Source: Nitrospirota bacterium (lineage in GTDB: Bacteria; Nitrospirota; JACRHJ01). Taken from it: DNA of 9,916 nucleotides. This document shows positions 6,983-9,916 of this stretch, piece after piece. The translations under genes were made by a program, and so were the position numbers. Positions within the stretch are counted from its first letter, which is position 1; each line of letters starts with the position of its first letter. The stretch lies in contig JAJYGS010000133.1 in NCBI GenBank assembly GCA_021785055.1, forward strand, positions 1-9,916, read 5' to 3'. A model generated the notes under the pieces. That model was not told where the DNA came from. It did not search any database and saw only the letters and a program-made list of their open reading frames with translations.

Positions 6983-8133
6983 AGGGGTTGAAGATACTGC
7001 TCCTTACAAACATGTTCACGCCCTACTGGGTGCCGCTCTTGAATGAAATATCCAGGATAGCGGGAGAGCGTGGGTGGCAGTTCCGGGCGGCGGCCATCTC
7101 CGGCGTGGAGAGCAACCGGGATTGGCGGCTTGAGGCGGATAAATTCGGATTCGACGCCGCAGTAATCCGGGGCCTGGACGGGAAGACGACCGAAAGAGGC
7201 CTGACCGTGCGTCTTAACTGGGGGGTGTTCAGGGAACTGTCCGGGTATAACCCCGACGTGATAGTCACGTCCGGTTATGATTCCATAGCCTATTGGCAGG
7301 CCTTTTTCTATGCCAGGGCGACGGGCAGGAAATTCGTCCTCAGAAGCGGCACGACCATGATGAGCACGAAGAGCGTCAGGGGTATAAGAGGGCTTATGAA
7401 GCGGATCCTGGTAAAAGGCTCGGACGGTTTTATAGCCTACGGCACGAGGGCGAAGGAATACCTGGAACGCATCGGCGCCGACAGCAGCCGGATAAACATA
7501 TGCATAAATACCGTGGACATGGAGTATTTCCGCGAGAGGGCGGGACTCGGCAGGGCCTGCAAGGATTTCCCGGAGAGGCGAGGCGGGTATCCCGAATTTC
7601 TCATGCTTTATTCTGGACAACTGATAAGGCGGAAGGGATTGTCCCGCGTGCTGGCGGCCATCGACCGGCTTCAGGACCCGGAGGTCGGCCTGATTGTCGT
7701 GGGTTCCGGGCCGCAGGAGGCCGAGCTGAAGCGGTTCTGCGAGCGCAGAGGTCTCAATGTATATTTCGAGGGTTTTAAACAGCAGGACGGCCTAGCCGAA
7801 TACTATGCGCTCGCGGATGCGCTCGTCCTTCCGTCGATAGACGAAGTCTGGGGCCTTGTCGTGAACGAGGCGCTTGCGGCGGGGCAGTACGTGCTCTGTT
7901 CAAAGTATGCCGGCGCCGGGCACGACCTCATAAGGCCGGGCTGGAGCGGCGAACTCTTCGACCCTGACGACATAGATGCGCTCGCCTATGCGATAAGGCG
8001 CCTGAAAGAGAACGCGGCAGACGTCAGAGAAAGGCGGGAGGAAATCAGCAGGCAGGCAGTCAGGGAATTCGGCATCGAAAGATCCGCGCGGGCGTTTATC
8101 GAGACCTTCGAGTCGGTCCGGGGCGGGTTATGA
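6979..8133 (+). CDS. Glycosyltransferase family 4 (GT-B fold)
   Basis: A 384-residue cytoplasmic or membrane-associated retaining glycosyltransferase that adds one sugar from a nucleotide-sugar donor to the growing lipid-linked unit. Seen: N-terminal LKILLLTNMFTPYW typical of GT4 acceptor domains; the donor-domain start LYSGQLIRRKG (around 210-220) with R218/K219 expected to contact the diphosphate; VVGSGPQEAELK; and the EX7E motif E289-E297 in IDEVWGLVVNEALAAG. Length and motif order are normal for the family. Donor and acceptor sugars cannot be predicted. GTG 6979 overlaps the Wzy stop by 4 bp; a TTG at 6988 would give MKILLLTNMF and has better spacing to GAAAGGA. The gene ends in a 4-bp overlap (ATGA) with the next glycosyltransferase. 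Confidence 0.92.
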   Translation: MKGLKILLLTNMFTPYWVPLLNEISRIAGERGWQFRAAAISGVESNRDWRLEADKFGFDAAVIRGLDGKTTERGLTVRLNWGVFRELSGYNPDVIVTSGYDSIAYWQAFFYARATGRKFVLRSGTTMMSTKSVRGIRGLMKRILVKGSDGFIAYGTRAKEYLERIGADSSRINICINTVDMEYFRERAGLGRACKDFPERRGGYPEFLMLYSGQLIRRKGLSRVLAAIDRLQDPEVGLIVVGSGPQEAELKRFCERRGLNVYFEGFKQQDGLAEYYALADALVLPSIDEVWGLVVNEALAAGQYVLCSKYAGAGHDLIRPGWSGELFDPDDIDALAYAIRRLKENAADVRERREEISRQAVREFGIERSARAFIETFESVRGGL

Positions 8134-9368
8134 GAATATTAATGGTCAATACGGAATATTCGCGCGGAGGGGCGGCGCAGACGGCTTGCAGACTGAATGC
8201 GGCAGTCAACGCCCGCGGCGTGTCCAGCGTCATCGCCTACGGAAGAGGCAGGAAGGCCACGGATGCAAATTCCTACTGTTTCGGCATGCTTCCGGAGGTT
8301 TACCTGCATGCCTTTCTCGCGCGGGCCGCGGGCATTCATGGGTATGGAAGCTTTATATCCACAAAGAGGCTCGAAAACTACATCCGGAGAAACGGTTTCG
8401 ACGTAATGCACCTGCATAACCTGCACGGATATTATATTGATTTGAGTTTCATACGGCACTTGAAAGAAATTAATAAGCCCGTGGTCTGGACGCTTCACGA
8501 CGGCTGGCCGGTAACCGGGAGGTGCCCATACCTCTCCGATTGCGAAAGATGGAAAGTCGGCTGCGGGGAATGCCCCGACCTTGGCGCCTATCCCGGGAGC
8601 TGGTTTCTGGATACGTCTTTGTTGATGCACCGAATCAAGGGGAAGCTTTTCTGCAACGGCTGGCGCCCTCTGCTTGTCTCGCCCTCGAAATGGCTCGCAA
8701 AGAGCATAAAGGAATCCTGCCTGGGCGGACTGCGCATAGAGATAATACCCAACGGTGTCGATACCGCCGCATTCAGACCCGCGGACAAAAACGCCGCAAG
8801 AGCGAAACTTGGCATACCCGCAGACAGGAAAGTTGCGCTCCTGATGGCAGCGAACCTGAAAGACCGCCGGAAGGGGGCGGGTCATTTCTTCGACGCGCTC
8901 AAGTATATAGACAACGACGGTCTTACCGTCCTGCTTGCGGGCGGCGGGATGGCGATAGACGATGCGATGGCGGGGAAATACGATATACGGCAGACGGGGT
9001 TCGTTTCCGGCGCGGGAGCGCTCGCGGACTTGTACAACGCTGCGGACGTGTTCTGCGTTACGTATCTGAACGACAACTTCCCGAACACCGTGCTTGAGGC
9101 CATGTCCTGCGGCACGCCCGTCGCCGGCTTCGATTCGGGCGGGGTCTCGGAGCAGGTTACGGAAGGATGCGGCATACTCGTGCCGCCGCGGGACGCGGAG
9201 GCGCTTGGCGGGGCGATAGGCAGGCTTCTTGGGGACGAGGCCCTGCGCGCGGCATATGGCGCCGCCGCAAGGAAGAAGGCCGTCGGCGAATACGGCATGG
9301 ACAAATTCGCAGGCCGTTATATCAGTCTTTACAACGAACTCATGCAGGACCATCCGGAGCAGGCGTGA
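8130..9368 (+). CDS. Glycosyltransferase family 4 with four-cysteine motif (WcaC-like)
   Basis: A 412-residue GT-B glycosyltransferase. Seen: N-terminal MRILMVNTEYSRGGAAQTA, a usual GT4 start with the Gly-Gly donor or acceptor loop; HLHNLHGYY; WTLHDGWPVTGRC, followed by cysteines at C132, C138, C145 and C148 (CX5CX6CX2C); SPSKWLAKS; a donor-domain segment LLMAANLKDRRKGAGH; and DX7E at D315-E323 (DNFPNTVLEAMSCG) in place of the more usual EX7E. The Cys region resembles that of WcaC-like colanic acid glycosyltransferases and related GT4 proteins; it may be structural or bind metal (inference). Donor and acceptor are unknown. ATG 8130 overlaps the previous stop, with only a weak G-rich ribosome binding site. 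The gene is followed by the GT2 gene with a further 4-bp overlap, so the glycosyltransferases are probably translationally coupled. Confidence 0.92.
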   Translation: MRILMVNTEYSRGGAAQTACRLNAAVNARGVSSVIAYGRGRKATDANSYCFGMLPEVYLHAFLARAAGIHGYGSFISTKRLENYIRRNGFDVMHLHNLHGYYIDLSFIRHLKEINKPVVWTLHDGWPVTGRCPYLSDCERWKVGCGECPDLGAYPGSWFLDTSLLMHRIKGKLFCNGWRPLLVSPSKWLAKSIKESCLGGLRIEIIPNGVDTAAFRPADKNAARAKLGIPADRKVALLMAANLKDRRKGAGHFFDALKYIDNDGLTVLLAGGGMAIDDAMAGKYDIRQTGFVSGAGALADLYNAADVFCVTYLNDNFPNTVLEAMSCGTPVAGFDSGGVSEQVTEGCGILVPPRDAEALGGAIGRLLGDEALRAAYGAAARKKAVGEYGMDKFAGRYISLYNELMQDHPEQA

Positions 9369-9916
9369 GAATATCGGTAATCACCGTTTCCTACAACTCC
9401 GCCGCGACTATCGAGGACACCATAAAAAGCGTCGCGGGCCAGACATGCAGGGACGTGGAATATATAGTCGTCGACGGCGGCTCGACCGACGGCACTGCGG
9501 AAATAATAAAAAGATACGAAGGCAGAATCTCCAGGTGGGTAAGCGAGAAGGACGGCGGGATATACGACGCGATGAACAAGGGCATAAAGATGGCTACCGG
9601 AGACGTTGTCGGCATTCTGAATTCGGATGACGTATACGCGGGCGCAAACGTGCTTGCCTCGGTCGCGGAGGTATTCAAAGACGGAGGCAACTGCTGCTAC
9701 TCGGACCTGACCTATGTCAGCCGGGACATGAAGGACGTTGTCAGGTACTGGAAATCGGGAGAATACAGGCCGGGCAGATTCCGTAACGGCTGGCACCCGC
9801 CGCACCCGTCGTTTTTCGTAAGGCGGGAAATATACGACCGGTACGGAGTATTCAACCGGGATTTTAAAATAGCAGCCGATTACGAGCTCATGCTGCGGTT
9901 CATGGAGCGCCACAAG
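9365..9916 (+). CDS. Glycosyltransferase family 2 (GT-A fold), N-terminal part
   Basis: An open frame of 184 residues running off the window end without a stop. Seen: MRISVITVSYNSAATIEDTI, the standard GT2 start; IVVDGGSTDGT (34-44) for nucleotide binding; SEKDGGIYDAMNKGI (about 60-74); ATGDVVGILNSDD, with the DXD-like D88-D89 expected to bind the metal-nucleotide complex; HPPHPSFFVRR (about 144-154); and ADYELMLRF with the putative catalytic-region D172. This matches the GT2 subfamily common in EPS and O-antigen loci (WcaA/PGL-like). Only the C-terminal end should be missing. The GTG start overlaps the previous stop as GTGA and has GGAG at 9356-9359, 5 nt upstream. It is expected to add one sugar with inversion of configuration; donor unknown. 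Confidence 0.92.
   Translation, partial: MRISVITVSYNSAATIEDTIKSVAGQTCRDVEYIVVDGGSTDGTAEIIKRYEGRISRWVSEKDGGIYDAMNKGIKMATGDVVGILNSDDVYAGANVLASVAEVFKDGGNCCYSDLTYVSRDMKDVVRYWKSGEYRPGRFRNGWHPPHPSFFVRREIYDRYGVFNRDFKIAADYELMLRFMERHK

Noticed and set aside
6883..7620. A 245-codon minus-strand frame across the Wzy/GT4 junction
   Set aside because: It lies opposite two real genes, with no motif or ribosome binding site evidence.
8139..9353. A 404-codon open frame on the - strand opposite the second GT4 gene
   Set aside because: The + strand frame has full GT4 motifs and coupled start and stop. The minus frame has no domain signal and low-complexity basic composition.
9329..9913. A minus-strand open frame of about 194 codons at the window end
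   Set aside because: The + strand here encodes an unmistakable GT2 enzyme; the minus frame is its shadow.
1..9916. Exosortase/PEP-CTERM type EPS locus
   Set aside because: The kinase, deacetylase and ligase mix recalls such loci, but no exosortase or PEP-CTERM protein is visible in the window.

Overview
The window is a stretch of a surface or exopolysaccharide (EPS/capsule/O-antigen) biosynthesis locus. All eight genes lie on the + strand, packed end to end. No RNA gene, mobile element, CRISPR array or phage gene was found, and no gap between genes exceeds about 41 bp, so this reads as the interior of one long operon that is cut at both ends.

Layout: (1) 1-366, C-terminal end of a bacterial tyrosine kinase of the Wzc/CpsD type with a tyrosine-rich tail; (2) 408-2342, O-antigen ligase/polymerase-family membrane protein with a C-terminal TPR-like region; (3) 2339-3259, NodB-type polysaccharide deacetylase; (4) 3276-4010, SAM-dependent methyltransferase of clearly lower GC; (5) 4018-5496, Wzx-type flippase; (6) 5510-6982, Wzy-type repeat-unit polymerase; (7) 6979-8133, GT4 glycosyltransferase; (8) 8130-9368, a second GT4 with a four-cysteine motif; (9) 9365 to the window end, a GT2 glycosyltransferase cut by the edge. 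The hand-off between genes is mostly by 4-bp ATGA/GTGA overlaps, which suggests translational coupling.

How they work together (inference from families): the glycosyltransferases assemble a lipid-linked repeat unit on the cytoplasmic face, the methyltransferase and deacetylase may decorate or trim it, the flippase moves it across the inner membrane, Wzy polymerises it, the kinase controls polymerisation or export, and the TPR-bearing ligase-family protein either polymerises or transfers the glycan to an acceptor. The sugar composition cannot be read from the sequence.

Organism: a bacterium with moderately high GC, frequent AGG/AGA arginine and ATA isoleucine codons, and many GTG/TTG starts. 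The Wzx/Wzy plus TPR-ligase layout fits an uncultured Gram-negative lineage (for example Nitrospirota, Desulfobacterota or Omnitrophota), but no marker gene is present and this assignment is weak.

Overall this is a recognisable polysaccharide locus and not an obviously new system. The points most worth a second look are the low-GC methyltransferase segment, the presence of two different polymerase/ligase-type membrane proteins, and a deacetylase without a visible export signal.
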